NCBI GenBank assembly: GCA_037127255.1
Contig: JBANSL010000002.1
Coordinates: 97,804,519-97,868,518 of the forward strand
Direction of reading: 5' to 3'
Length of the DNA: 64,000 bases
Source of the DNA: Persicaria tinctoria
Taxonomy: Eukaryota; Streptophyta; Magnoliopsida; Caryophyllales; Polygonaceae
Shown here: piece by piece, positions 10,735 through 23,691 of the stretch
Layout of the letters: each line of letters begins with the position of its first letter
How positions within the stretch are numbered: the first letter of the stretch is position 1
Notes under the pieces: model-generated
Seen by the model: only the letters and a program-made list of their open reading frames with translations
Database searches by the model: none
What the model was told of the DNA's origin: nothing
Program-made: the position numbers and the translations under genes

Positions 10735-13700
10735 GGTAAGAATCGACCTTTTCCTTCTCTTTTTATTATTACTTGTGATAACAATAAATCCGTCTTTCTA
10801 TTTTGATCTCTCAATTTACCAAGTGATATGTTATTTAGTATTTCAAATAAGTTTTCGGATAAATAAAACATCCCAATGGTTCGACGCGTCATGTATCAAC
10901 TTACCAAATTTAGTTTACTATTGAAGATGGGTAATACTCAAACTTGTACCAAAGATCTAAAATGTGAGGTTTAATGTGTAAACACGCTTAATTAATCTTT
11001 GTTTAGAGTGAGTCTTTTCCCTTAAAAGACAAATTAAACAAGCTTCTAAAAGTGTTAAATTGAGCTCCCAAATAAGAATCATGCCAAAAACATAGCCGAC
11101 TCTACTAGACGAATCTATTTAATAACATTTTTTAAAAGGCCAATTAGTGTGTGAGAACAATAAAATGATTATAATTCTTAAAAAAATAAAATGATTATTA
11201 CAAGTCCCTTAAGGTGGCCCTGACCAAAATAAAAACAATTCTCTTGGTAGTGGTTGAATGTGTTGATGGATTGAGTTTATATATAGTCCCCATTGATACA
11301 ATCCGCAGATGGTTATATATATTAGAAATTAATTAAATATAATGTCAAACTTAATTCATACACTAAGATCAACATCTAGTACATGAAATCATGGTATGAT
11401 TATTTGTAAATTAAGGGTAGGAATTTGCAACAAGACTCCCATATATTTAAAAAAAATATATGTGATGATGGAAACTGAGAACTAGTTCAAATTGGTGTGA
11501 ATAACCACAACAACTACTCCATTATTACTTGGAATTGAAAGCAAGCAAGAAATAAAGATTTTTTTTAAAAAAAAAAAAATAAATAAATACAATGTTTAAA
11601 TAATCTTACAAATACCCAATTTGAAACAGACATTTTTCTTGTATTTTGATAACATGATATTGACAATTTGGTGTGGGAGTTATTAATTTCCCACCACCCC
11701 AATCTTGAATGGCGTTACATGACAATATATATATAGACGATGACTTATTGAGAGACAAAACAGCATGATTTATTATACATAAGAGTCAGAAAAGATATAA
11801 AATTTGGGGAATTATCAAACTATATAAGGGTGTTGTTAATTGGATTGGTTTTGAAAATTGGAAGGTTATAGAAATGGACAATTAATAAACCATCAACAGA
11901 TATAGACATGTGCCCAACTCATTCGATGATCTGTGTACTCATCTGTTTCTCAATCTTTTTCATGCGTTTGATTATTATTATAGATTATAGATAAGATTAG
12001 CCACCTAGGTACCCCATAAATAGGTTTTAATTTATTAATTATTTGTCATCACCCACGGCTATTAATCTACCATTTTCAGCATACAAATTTTGTCACCCTA
12101 TGTTTACATATATTACACACTTTTAAAAAATAAGCTAGTACCATTCCTTTTTTAATAAAATAGTAAATTAATAGACATTTGTATTTTTTTAATCCAAATA
12201 CTAAACAAAAAAAAAAGATTTTTTGATTTGATCTACGATTTTAAAAAGTACAAATTATATAGATGAAAATTATGCAAACTATTAACTAGCTAAGAGGCGT
12301 CTAATTTATAAACTTTATATATTTTTTTTTGTAAAAGAAAAAAATATTGATATAGAGTTATGTCACATTTCATATTGATCAATAAAATGATATCATATAT
12401 TAAATATATAAATTGTTAACATTATTATTTGAACGATGATGTTGGAAATATGATATTTTTGACAAAACTGAATGATATACATAATAAATTAATTTATAGA
12501 TGAAGGTGTAATTAGGTTGGGGTGAAATAAGCAAACGATTATGTTAAGGTACATGTATATAGTATCAAAATATGAAAATTATAATAGAAAAAAAAATTAT
12601 ATAATCACCATCTTTATCCGAAAAAGTTGGTTAATAGCTAAATAAATGATAAAAGAAAACAATAAAATGGATGGCAAAAACATAGATTAATAACTGGTTA
12701 AAATTCCTAAAAGAAAGTTGAGAGTGACACACATGCAAAAACTATTATATACGTTTTAAGAGTGTATATAGGTTAATAATACACTAAGATAATGGATTAA
12801 ATTTTATATTTAGATTAACCGATCTTTATAATTTACATTCTTCAAGTGTTGATCTTTCTAATGGATTAAATTTTGGCACCCTATTTGTTGGGTGTGCACA
12901 TGTGAAATAAGAAATCCCATATCGGAAGTTGAGAGGGTTTCAAGCTAGCATATAATTACTAGGTGGGCTATTTCACTCAACGTCAATTGGTTTTGGATTT
13001 GGATTGGAACTCCATTTACTTGTCAGAGTCTAGGTGTTGTCCCGGAGAGCCTGGTAATACCATTATTATTTGGAGGTTGCAGAATCCCAATTTAAGAAAA
13101 TAATGAGTTTTTCCATTTAACCTAAACTATAACCCAACGGCATGCATGCTATTAGATCCATACAATATAAACACTAGACATAATTGTGCGGTAGATTAAT
13201 TATCGCTCCACCGTTCCAACCCCTCAAATTAGCCTATCCAATAGTAACAAACTAGCTAAACATTATTCATATAGCAAGAAATATGGCAATTCTTTGAATA
13301 ATCCAATTATTTATTTTAGACGGTAGTGATCTTATGAATATGATGAAAGCTCATCCGCATCCATATTTGATATTTTGTTATATAGAATTCAATGGCATGC
13401 CGCCTCCCATCATCCAAACTTGCTACTTATCTTTACTACCTTCTTTTTTTTTTAAAAAAAAAAACTAAATTTGTATTATATGTCATAAATTTTGATGGAT
13501 CAATATATATAAGGCGGTGTCTGTATACGAGTGTATACCAAAAACCAATTAGTGATTTTCAACGTGAAACAAATCATCATGTCTGAACAACACACTAATA
13601 ACAGATTAAATTTAAAAAAGATTAATAAGAACAAATTAATAGTCCATATATGTAAATAAAAGGAGTTTTGGAACAAGAATGGGATGTATAATGAAGGGAG

Positions 13701-15559
13701 GGGAGAGGGCATGGCGTGAAAGGAGGGGAGAGAGATCGACATCAGCATATGAGGCCGACAGTACGGACCACTCTCTCCCAAATGTAACCGTTTCATTGTT
13801 TTCTACTTTACATAAAGTTCATTATTTACATACCCTTACATTTACAACACCAAGTCTTGAATAAAGTCTGCCCCTACATTTTATAATACCACTTTTTTTT
13901 CTTTTTTTCTTTTTTTTTTTAAAAAAACAAACATTGGAGAAATGGGAAGAAAATATAGGAAAAGTACTGTTGGAAAGGGGCACGTACAAGGCAACTAAAG
14001 TTCTTGGGGGTGGCCCCTCTCTCTATCTACAATTTTCACAAATTTTGTCATTATTTTTTTTTCTTTTATTTATTTTTAGTTATGTAAAAAATATGAATTG
14101 GTGGCTTGCTATTTTTCAATTTATTAATTAGTCGATTTTCTAGTTTAGATTTAGAGAAAAATCATATCATCTTATATATATGATGGGCAATCTTTATTTT
14201 AATTGGTTATCGATTTACGATATAATAAATCGTAGAAATATATGGTTCTCGAGATCTAAATAAGCTCACATAAGATAATCAAAAATCTTACAAAACACAT
14301 CCTAGGGAAAGGGAAGACTAATCACATCTTAAACGTAATGAAAGGGTAAAGAGGATATGGTCCTCAACTAAAAACCAAAACCAAAACCAAAAATTTCCAA
14401 AATAGAAAAAGCAAAGGGCAATTAAAAGAAAAGGTCTTCCCATTATATTCTCTCCTCTTTTGAGTTGTTTTTGTGGTTGAATATAGAGTGGAAATGCAAT
14501 GCAAAGAGTGTTAGATAATGGTGGATTGGGGGAGGGGGGTGTGGGTGTGGGGTAGGGCCAAATCTTGGCAAGCAAAGGAACTAGAATTAAGCAACTTTCC
14601 CATAGAAATCCCTCTTTAACTTTTCCCAATTTCCAAACCAACCACACACAAATCCCTTTATTCAGGAGTGGGTTTGGGGAGTACCATCAACAACAGCAAC
14701 CAAAGCAAAGTAAGTGTTGTTTAGTGTGAATTCAGAGGCCAAAGCAAAGGGTTCCCCTGTCTCCCTCCCCTCTTTCACCTTTCCCCTGCTCTTGGACTAT
14801 GTCATGTCCTCCCCTAAAACTCTCATCCCATCCACCAATGAGTAATGACCCCTTCATCTAGTGGTAGGGGAGACGTGACTTTTGCAGGAGGTCAAGGATG
14901 AGCTTGTCTGTGATGGCTTACTACCGATTTGTGTCTTTTGCAGACTAGTGCTCGGGTCCGTGGAGAATTAGTCGACAACTTCGGAGTCTTCACGTTACAA
15001 AAGGGGAAAAAAGACTTTCATCCCACATATCCATACATGCATCTCCATTTCTTACATTTAGTCAATTTGATGAAAATTGTCATCTAACTATTAAAACCAG
15101 CCTCATGGATAATTGTGTGGCAAAACTATACCTTCAAACACCTACTCTAGGAAAGAAATTCATAATCAACCCTTAGGATGACAAGTTGATCTATGGTTAA
15201 TGCTTTATACGGAGTACATTTCAATCTCGGAGAACCAACAATTCGATTTGATTTGTTTGATACCATGTACCGATTCGAGATTTGAGTTCCAATGGATCTT
15301 TCAAAAGGAAAAATATAATTCATAACATCCTCATTCAACCTTTAATAATGGCATGTATCTCAAGTTTGATTCATATTCGGAAGCCTCTCATTAATAGGCC
15401 ATACAATACTATTTCAATTCCGAAGAACCAACAATCTGATTTCATTCATTTAATGACACTTATCTATAGCACAATTAATGGCAGATATCTCAAGTATTTT
15501 TAGAACCATTTGGTGGCAAACCCAAAGTAAATCGGCTAGCGCTAACTGAATCGATCCAT
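10735..15559. other. Gene-free AT-rich region
   Basis: About 4.8 kb with no open frame that looks like a known protein. It holds an LTR-like piece at about 12885-13060 (see separate entry), poly-A/T tracts, and a pyrimidine- and purine-rich part at about 14440-14830 that could be a non-coding transcript or old promoter; I see no specific support for either. Confidence 0.5.
12885..13060 (+). mobile_element. TRIM/LTR-like fragment
   Basis: Carries the same order of motifs as the inverted pair at 22330-22720: GTGTGCACATG, then CCCATATCGGAAGTTGA, then AGGTGGGCTATTTC and CAATTGGTTTTGG followed by GGAACTCCA. These are hallmarks of small plant LTR elements whose flank reads CCCACATCGG and CCAATTGGTTTT. 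Only one copy is here, so it is a fragment or solo LTR. Confidence 0.45.
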
Positions 15560-15690
15560 TGGTAAGGAACAAGACAAATCTTGTACTTTCATCCAATGAT
15601 AGGAGCGGTGTTAGGAATCGAACTAGAAACCTCCTCATCACCCCTTACTCTACACCACTAGGGTCTAGGCCACCTCGACGAGGGCAAAAA
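15560..15690 (-). mobile_element. tRNA-derived SINE-like copy
   Basis: On the minus strand, TAGTGGTGTAGAG (complement of 15648-15660) is an A-box-like site. GTTCGATTCC (complement of 15614-15623) is a strong B box about 35 bp further, spacing as in tRNA genes. The rest does not fold into a tRNA that I can support, so a SINE is the better reading. Confidence 0.5.
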
Positions 15691-15699
15691 TGCCCTCAC

Positions 15700-16489
15700 T
15701 ACATCCCTCAAAAAACATGAAGAATGGAGATACAACACCTATCCCTAAATCCTAAACTTTTGACAATAGTATGGTTGTAAATGTAACATAGCCAAACCTA
15801 AAACTTTTGACCCAAAAAAAGAGCTATAAACACATACCAATCCCCCCATCCCTTATTCCTTGTGATTTGTGAAGGTAAGCAAAAGCAAAACTATCCTCCA
15901 TGCCTACTAGAAATGAAAAAAGGGCAAATCTTTTTAAGACATAAATGGACAGTAAATTTGTCAGTGGGTCAGAAGAAAAGATGAAATAATGAAAGACATA
16001 AATCAAATTTACAGTGTGAGGGAAACAGCAGTGAAAATCCATTTAGGGTGAAGATGCCAAACCCCACCACCCAATAAAAGCACTGGCAATGCTCTCTGCC
16101 TCTTGCCTCTGTCCTGTCGATTTGATTACCATTTTCATGGAGTCTAGTGTTTCCCCACCTTTTTCTTTTTCTGGGTTTTGTCTGCAGGGGACTCAACAAC
16201 CGTATCCCCATACACAGACGATGAAGATTGAAGATGCACAATCGATAAACAAGAACCAAAGTGATCCCATCCCATCCCCCATGGAAAACTACAACTGCAA
16301 TTTTTGCATTGGAATTGCCTCTGTTCATTTACTATCTGACCAAGTCTAGACAAATTTGTTCTCCTCCCTATCTCTAATCTACGGAGTACTAAAGAACCTT
16401 TCTTTTTTACCAAGAAATAAAAAAAAATTAAAGAAATTAAAAAATTAAAGAAGAGGATGCAGAGCTGTTGTTGTTCTCTTCTGGCTTGT
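15700..16489. other. 3' flank of the RING gene
   Basis: The segment 16050-16489 is moderately GC-rich and lies directly downstream of the leftward RING gene; it probably holds the 3' UTR. The long open frame through 15969-16328 is not conserved-looking and is treated as chance. Confidence 0.4.
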
Positions 16490-17436
16490 CTAGGAAATGA
16501 GGGCTTCAATGGTGCCTTTCTTTGCAGAGTTACAGACAGGACAAGCATATAGGAAAGCTTCACAGGCTGTACAGCAACACAGATGCCTACAAGGAAGGAA
16601 CAACACGCTCGAATTCATGGAATTGCAGCTCTTGCACACCATTGATGCCGTCGTCGTTTTCATCCTCTTGCTGTTCCTTTCCCCTGTTTCTTCAACCTCT
16701 TCTTGATGTTCTTCCCCTGTTCTCGTTTCTCCCCTGTTTTCTTCGTTCTCGTCGCAGCAAGACTCTGCGTCGTCGAGGTCGCCATTGGAGGGCTGCTGCT
16801 GCAGGCAGAGCGTCGCTTTCTCCCTCAATTGATCGATTGCTGCGTTGAGTTTCACAATCATGGATTCGTTCTCGCCGGCTATTCGCTTCCACGCTTGATT
16901 CTCCATCTCCAATCTTTTCATGAATTCTTGAAGCTCCATCGCTCTTTTCGTCGCTTGCGCTAACTCCTCGTCCTTTTGCCTCATCACCATGGCGGTTCTC
17001 GCCTCCACTTTCCGGAGAATCGCCCCTAACTGTTGCTTCCTCTGTTCTTGCAGAACCAGCTTTAGCCTCTCGTTCTGAAATCGAAAACAGAGTTAATTCA
17101 TCATCAGAAATGGCATTCAAAAAAAAGAAAAGAAGATGACATTTTTAGAAAAGCAAGATGGATAGGAGTCCGATGGCTAACCTGTAGATTGATGTAACTG
17201 TCAATCTCTCGTCCCTGTTTCTCAGCCTGGCTCGAGAAGGCCAATTGAGGGAAGGTAGAAGGCTGGGCTTTCATGGCGGAAAACACAAAGCTGTTATTTT
17301 GTACCGGTTGTTGAGGCATCAGAAACTGCTGCGGCAACTGAAGATTGAAACCGAAGCCATCGTTACTGGAATCAAGTGAGCCGGTGAAGGGGATGCCAAG
17401 ATTATTATCTCTGTACGTCTGCGCTTCAACTGCCAT
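16490..17436 (-). CDS. BOI/SBP-type RING E3 ubiquitin ligase
   Basis: Complement(join(16490..17074,17182..17436)) gives 279 residues with one 107-bp GT-AG intron at phase 0. The C-terminal RING (232-266) has C232, C235, C247, H249, C252, C256, C263 and C266, ending KKGTIEALIS as in BOI-related genes and S-RNase-binding proteins. Before it, a Lys/Glu-rich coiled coil (about 86-175) holds the family's W-containing stretch (ENQAWKR). An acidic linker (about 185-215) contains repeated EE and GE. The N-terminus is Gln/Ser-rich (QLPQQFLMPQQPVQ). Relatives in Arabidopsis restrain cell death and interact with DELLA or MYB108 proteins; which one applies here is unknown. Its position matches At4g35070 between NicO and HIPP genes. 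ATG 17434-17436 is the first Met in the open frame. Confidence 0.93.
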
Positions 17437-17610
17437 TGCAAATTCCGAACTCTGTAACTGCTCTTCCAATTAAACAAAAAAAAAAAAAAAAGGTACGAGC
17501 TTTAGTCGTTGTTCGAAACGGAGGAGGGAGATGGGAGACTGTGGTGTGTTGGGATTCAAAGGGGACATATAAAGAGCAAAGAAAATGGGTGGTATGGGGA
17601 TGGTGCGTGT

Positions 17611-17617
17611 ATTTATA
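17611..17617 (-). promoter_or_regulatory. TATA box of RING gene
   Basis: CTATAAATACACG on the minus strand, about 175 bp upstream of the start codon. Good match and spacing. Confidence 0.6.
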
Positions 17618-17874
17618 GGCTGCTAGCACTCATAACCAAAAAACAGAGGACTCAATTAAATATAAATATAAAAAAATAAAAAAATATTATATATTTAAAT
17701 TGAAATGAAATAAAGAAAGGGGAAAAGGGGGTAAATGTATAAAAATGGAGGACATAGAGAAATTGTGACAAAACGATCGGGTCAGAGGTGATGAATGGGG
17801 GAGGGGGTGGGTGGTGGGGAGAAGATAAAGCAGTGCCGGTTGCTGTGGTTGCAGGCGGGTGCTTGTTCAACGCC

Positions 17875-17903
17875 TCTCCCTCTCCCTCTCCCTCTCCCTC
17901 TCA
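17875..17903. repeat. (CTCTCC)n short tandem repeat
   Basis: About five copies of the hexamer TCTCCC in the upstream region of the RING gene. Simple pyrimidine tracts of this kind are common in plant promoters. Confidence 0.85.
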
Positions 17904-18300
17904 TTAATTAAAATTACTATATTGAATTCCCCAGATTCACAGATTTGTCAGTTTGGTCATCTGGAAAAGCTGAAGAATAGGATTCCTATTTTACCTTCCT
18001 CCTAATCCATTTTTACCCTTAATTTTACCGCCCCTCTTTATGCCTTTTCTTTAGAACTCTCAATTCTTTTTTAGGAGCCAAACCCCACACACACATCCCA
18101 CAAGGTTAATTTACCATTACACTTAACTAATTATGGGTCAAAGATAAGGACTATGTCAAGCAATAATGCCCCAAACCCTTGTTTTTTTTTTTGCTTAATT
18201 AGAACGTAAGGTGGAATTTGCCATAATTACTCTCTTAAATCCATATTTAATTAAGGTAAAAGAATTTATTATGCAAGATTCAAGATCTAACCCGAAAGAT

Positions 18301-18801
18301 CTACGAGATTCCGAGAAACCCAGGTCGGGTCATATGAAAACGGAAGTTGTGTCGGATTTTTATTTTGTTTTTGTTATGAGGTCAGGATCTACCATTCTAA
18401 CACAAAAGAGAGCTTAAGACATTGTGTAGGGACTTCTCACACCCTTATATTACTTTGAATCAATGTGGGATGTGACATTTTATCTTAACACGCCCCCTCA
18501 GTTCTTCTGGGTCGAGACTCTCACTCTCTTTATAGCTCGCCCGGTTTTTGGTTTTTACGACGGGTTTCGACATCTCAATCTCTTTTAGCCTATCCCGAAG
18601 CAGGAAAACCGACCCAACTCAGACCTGATCTGATACCATGTGAGATTCCGAGAAATCCCGGTCGAGTCGTATGAAAACGAAAGTCATGTCGGGTTTTTTT
18701 TTATATATATATATATAAGGTCGGGATCTCCCATTATAACACAAAAGCTTGAGCCATTGTGTAGAAATTTATCCCAATCTTATATTTTGTGATATTTTAC
18801 C
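18301..18801 (-). mobile_element. TRIM retrotransposon, minus orientation
   Basis: Two diverged direct repeats start at 18303 (CGAGATTCCGAGAAACCC) and 18639 (TGTGAGATTCCGAGAAATCC) and share CGTATGAAAACG-type and TATAACACAAAAG-type blocks. Directly before the second, TGATACCA (18631-18638) is the complement of a primer-binding site for initiator Met-tRNA. Directly after the first (ending TCTTAACA at 18490), CGCCCCCTCAG is a polypurine tract on the minus strand. Internal part is about 150 bp with no coding capacity. All parts of a terminal-repeat retrotransposon in miniature are thus seen; the outer LTR ends are eroded. Confidence 0.75.
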
Positions 18802-18839
18802 GCCCACGATCAACGTGAGAAATTTAATAGAATCACTTA

Positions 18840-21800
18840 TAAATCAATCTAACTGTTTATAAGATCGAGATATGGAATGAATGGGATTACTTAAGGCAAT
18901 GGCTTTCGATAGAGGGAAAGTGTATTGTGATTAGGAAACTGTTTTCGGTGCGTGCTAGCTACTATGAATCTTATCACTTGGGGAATGGTATTTTTTGGGA
19001 GGGAAAAAAATAATAAATTAATATATAAATAAATAAATAAATAAATACAGATCCTATTCCTAGGGGAGGATGAAGATTTATTTAAACAGTATATTTGGTC
19101 AAATTAACCTTCTAAAGATTGTAGCTTGTACTTCAATTAGAGTATCTAATTAATACAAATAAATCTTTTTTTTTTGTGCATGAAATATATAGATAGATAT
19201 AGTAGTAATTCAAGAATCACAAGAAAGGTATTGTGCAATAAATAGGATACAAAATAGAGAAAAAAAATACATACATAATGTATGGATTGAAGTAATGAAG
19301 GTGTAACTTACGTGTGAAGAAAATTAAAAAAAAAGGTAGATGGATGTGTGAAAAGATAAGGTAATTAAGGTCAATAAGGTCATGCATGTAACTGTTGCGT
19401 AGGAGAAACCGGAGGGGTTCATTTCATGCATTCAATGGCTTTTTTTTTCTTTCTTTTTTTCTTTTTAGGTTGCATGATTTTAGGAGATTAGCTTGAATTG
19501 AATTTTATTTACAAACCGTCTTAATTCAATTAATGTATTATCCTAAGTAATTAATGAGGTTTTCAAAGTGGGCTTATGCCTAACGTGTCAAAAGGTTGAA
19601 TCTTTAAAGCTTGATTTTTGCATGCGGAATAATCTGGTTGGTTTCAACACGCGCTCTTTATTCTTGATTGGCTATGTTTCATCTACATTAAGTTTTTGTG
19701 GATTTTAATTCATATTTTATTTGTATTTGCATTTGTTTACCCTTTAATGAAATCATGTTTTTTTCGCAACTTATTCCTTCAAAAATTAATTAATATTTTT
19801 TTTATTAGAATAAAAGTTTTATTGATAAAAAAAAAACTTATAACAAATAATTGAAACAAAGATGTTGATACGATTTGGATTGTATTAAGTTATTTTAGTA
19901 AAACCAAATATTGTTCATAATAATTAATTCTCCTCTCTCTAATTTTATTATTTTTTTATAAAGAAAATATATTTTAATTAGTTTTGTCTACAAAGTTTGT
20001 TGTATTCTCAAATTAAATAAGTTTTCACAATGTCCCATGAATTATAATTTCAGTGAAATAAAATTTTCATTATTAAGTTCTCTATGTTTGACAAAATTGA
20101 GAAATGTATCTAAAATCTTGATACCCATGAAATTCATCATTAATATTCGTGTGTGCAATACTAAGTTGATTAGAGAGTATATAAAAATTCGTAGCACGTA
20201 TATCTCGTGGTAGTTTGGATTGGCTAACGGGTTGGTTCATCGATCACACTAGACCAAAAAAATTAAAAATTGATTATAACCTATATAGTATAAGTAAGCT
20301 TATATTATATGTCACACATAACTTGTCGAGGTGGGATTGGCTAGCGAATGGGTTCACCTAGCAACTATCATCCTATCACCATCCCATAACTCACATACGT
20401 CCTCTTTTTATTATTCTTTGCTGTTTATGTTAGCTTTGAATTTTTAAATTTACCCACAATATATTGCATATATATATATATGATGTGACCGATTAACATA
20501 ATTGTGCTACACAAATAGTGGTAACTTTTCTAAGTTATTTTTTCTAGGGTAATCAATTCTTATGATAATATTTAGTAATAAAAGGCTTTTCATACTAACT
20601 TAGTCTTTGTGGATATGACCTGTAGTAATTAATAGGTTATGAGTTCGAATCTCGCTTCTCTTTATTGTAGGGTCTAGGTGTCTCTCTGGGAATAAAAAAA
20701 TAGTTATAAAAAATAATTTGAAAATTAGTTTATTAGACTTAATTGATGGAGGGTTAATATCATTATGATTGATCAATACAAATGTTGTGACACATATTTA
20801 CGAGTGTAAGTTATATGTTTTTTTTAAAAGAAAATGTGGACTGATGATATTTAGATAGTTCTAAGGTTCATCTTCACTGCCCGTGAGATATTTATGATGT
20901 ATCGTTGGTCAATGGTGCTATTATCTCTTAGTGATTCTTTACTTCGTTCTCAGTCTACGTCTCTAACTTTCTAGTTTTTTGTTTGCTTATATTCATTACG
21001 TTGTAGAATGTGTGTTGCCTATTCTTTGCGCCATTTTCTGGCTTCTGTTGCTTTGTTCGACACTTCTTTGATTCGAAAATAAAAAAACATTTCCCTTATT
21101 AGCCAGTGATCATCCGATTTTTATAGCTAACCTAAGGTTTGTCGACTTGTCGACCTATTGAGAATTACCCCTGTCCGAAATCGAATTCTAACTTTATTAA
21201 AGAAAATAACTTAGATAGTTCTACATCACATTATAAATGGGCAAATACGAACAAAGAAGATATGAAGCTTTACAAATGCTCCACTCAAAACCAAACCCGA
21301 ACTATAATGGTCTAATTTTATTGGAGAAAATGGGAAATGATAAAGGATTTGGGTTAAATTAATTACTTAATTGCTTGCAGCATCACCAATTAATCCCTCT
21401 TTTTCATGTACAATCTTACCAACTGGACAATGTTTCAAAAGAAACCTAAATTAGCAATCGAGTGTGAAATCCACCACCAAACAACTACTTAATTGGAAGA
21501 AATAAACTAGACAAGTTAGGGCAAAAAAGCAACAAGTAATCATGTTTTTCCAAGAAAGCAACTATATATATATATATGGCTGATTACTAATTATATAATA
21601 TAATATAATATAAAAATAAATAAGTGCTCCATCACCTCATCTAGTCTCATGTGATAACTCATATGCTAGCTAACATATATTGAAAAATATATAAAATGTT
21701 GTCATGTACTGTATATATGTATAGGTAAAAATCTAGAAAGCAACAACTAAGTTTGGGTTTGGAAACAAGTGTGGCAATTTCGTTCATCCCTTCCAAGAAA

Positions 21801-22330
21801 GTGTTGGTTCGTGTGGACCAAACTTAATTAAAGTTTCAAAAGATGTGAAATATCAACTATATCTTTAGTCTAATATGGTTCCATTTTTGTCTTTTGTGAT
21901 TGTTCATCTTCATCTTTATTTAGACTTTAGAGATAGATTAGCTCCAAGCCTCCTTTAATTATTTCTCACATGTATAGTAAATAGTGCTTTTTTTTTTTTA
22001 ACTCGTCTTTTTTCATCATTAATTATTTCTATTCAACATGTACATATATAGCCAGGAAATTAAAATAAAAGATTAATTTTATGAATAGTTGCTTATATAT
22101 CTATTATTATATCAACAAAATGGGCTTTATTAATGTATGTTCGACGGTTCACACGTCTGTCAACTTGTCGACCTCTCGAGTTTCAGGTATGTATATCTGA
22201 GTTCGAATTATTACTTAATAAAAAAAAATGGACATGTTTGGATTTATTATATTTTAATTATTATAAAATTATTTTATCTTGGTTTATAATTAAATTAAAT
22301 AATCACATAAAGCTAAATAAAATAATTGCA
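18840..22330. other. Gene-free AT-rich region
   Basis: No coding exon recognised. It holds a SINE-like copy (20560-20700), an (ATAA)n run at 19023-19047, and several short TA runs. I see nothing else that I can support. Confidence 0.5.
20560..20700 (+). mobile_element. tRNA-derived SINE-like copy
   Basis: GAGTTCGAATCTC (20641-20653) is a close match to the Pol III B box, with a possible A box (GATATGACCTG) about 30 bp upstream. The copy ends near GGAATAAAAAAAT. Boundaries are uncertain. Confidence 0.4.
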
Positions 22331-22725
22331 CAATATCAAAGTCCGACTCGGGCCGATGACTGGGGGTTGTGTGCACGGACGCACATGCGCTAGTATAGCC
22401 TAGCACACAAGCCGAGCGAGGTTCCATTCTAAAACCAATTGGTTATAGAAGGAGTAGCCCACCGACTCATATACTAGGGTTTATTATGTTCAACTTTCCG
22501 ATGTGGGACACTTTTTGGTCTCATTCACATCTCTAACATGTGTGGAGAATATGAGTTGTGTGAATCCCACATTGATTAGAAAGTGAATCCAAGTCTTGCA
22601 TATATATAAGTCGGTGGGCTACCCCACCTAACACCAATTGGTTTTAGGATGGAACCCCACTCGGCTTGTGTGCTGGGGTGTGCGCTTGGGCGTGTGACCC
22701 TCCCACGTCGTATGACCCACCGGAA
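22330..22725. mobile_element. Inverted pair of LTR/TRIM-like units
   Basis: The left arm (about 22360-22510) and the right arm (about 22555-22715) are inverted copies sharing GCACACAAGCCGAG, GGTTCCAT, CTAAAACCAATTGG, GTAGCCCACCGACT and a TGTGGGA block. The spacer is short (under 60 bp). The same motifs occur once at 12.9 kb. This could be a fold-back element or two oppositely inserted solo LTRs. No coding sequence. Confidence 0.6.
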
Positions 22726-23588
22726 TTTAACACACAATAATTTAGATATCACATAATCTAAACACACTCTTACTTTAAACACCTTAAAATTTGAGAGCGA
22801 AGAAAGAGTTGCCATTCCATACATTTTGAATGATTTCCCCTTAGACTGGGACAAAGAAAACACTCTTATTAAACCCTCCGTGAGTCCATGGCTCCATATA
22901 TATATGAATAATAGTTTCGAACTTTTGTAAGATTTTCATTACTCCTAAAATAAGACGTCGTTGGAATATATTAGTATGTTGAACTCATAAATTTAGAAGA
23001 ATGGGGAAATTAATTATTGGTAAAACCAATAATAATTTATAAGAAGCTGAAAGCCGGAGAGAATCAAGGCACTTAGATTTGTTTGGATGTGTAAGTATGT
23101 TTAAATAAAGGTAGATTAATTTGGGTGCTGCAATTTGTATGAACAAGGGGAATCAATACTCTGTATAATGTTTGCTTAGCCTAAATACACTGTCCATGTG
23201 CTCTTCTTTTTTCCTCCTATAATTAAACTTGATTTATGAGAACCAATTTACATATAATCAAACAACTAAAAAGAGCGGTAGAAAATGATGGGTTTTTTTT
23301 TTAATTGCATCAAACATTTTATGCAAATAATATTCTCTTGGATATCTCCTTAATTAATATATATATATATATGTACTGTATACAAGCTAGAATATATATG
23401 AGTTTTAATAATATATCATGTCCTCATACTCCACCATGTATTAAAGTTGGAATTTCTTTTGAAGATTCAATGATTCAAAGATATCTAGATACCTCTCACC
23501 CAGCAATTCACTTCTAGAATATATTTTTTTTCCACAAAAAAAATCTTGAATGTACTTATATGAATATTTTATTATTTTTAACCGAACA

Positions 23589-23644
23589 TGTATTTTAGAG
23601 AAAAGATGATAATTTATGTATTTTAGAGAAAAGATGATAATTTA
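23589..23644. repeat. Two 28-bp tandem copies
   Basis: The unit TGTATTTTAGAGAAAAGATG plus ATAATTTA is present twice in direct succession with no mismatch, a recent slippage or unequal-exchange event just left of the LINE target site. Confidence 0.85.
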
Positions 23645-23691
23645 GATAAAATAGGCCAACAAATTCTGCATATCAACAAGTAAAATAAATA

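Noticed and set aside
14318..14647. Minus-strand frame of 109 codons, Trp/Phe-rich
   Set aside because: Low-complexity composition from AAACCAAAA repeats, no motif, no splice context.
15614..15660. Possible tRNA gene
   Set aside because: A- and B-box-like sites are present but I cannot pair acceptor and anticodon stems.
16692..17120. Minus-strand frame of 142 codons rich in Arg and Glu
   Set aside because: Alternative frame over exon 2 of the RING gene; only the other frame contains the RING and coiled coil.
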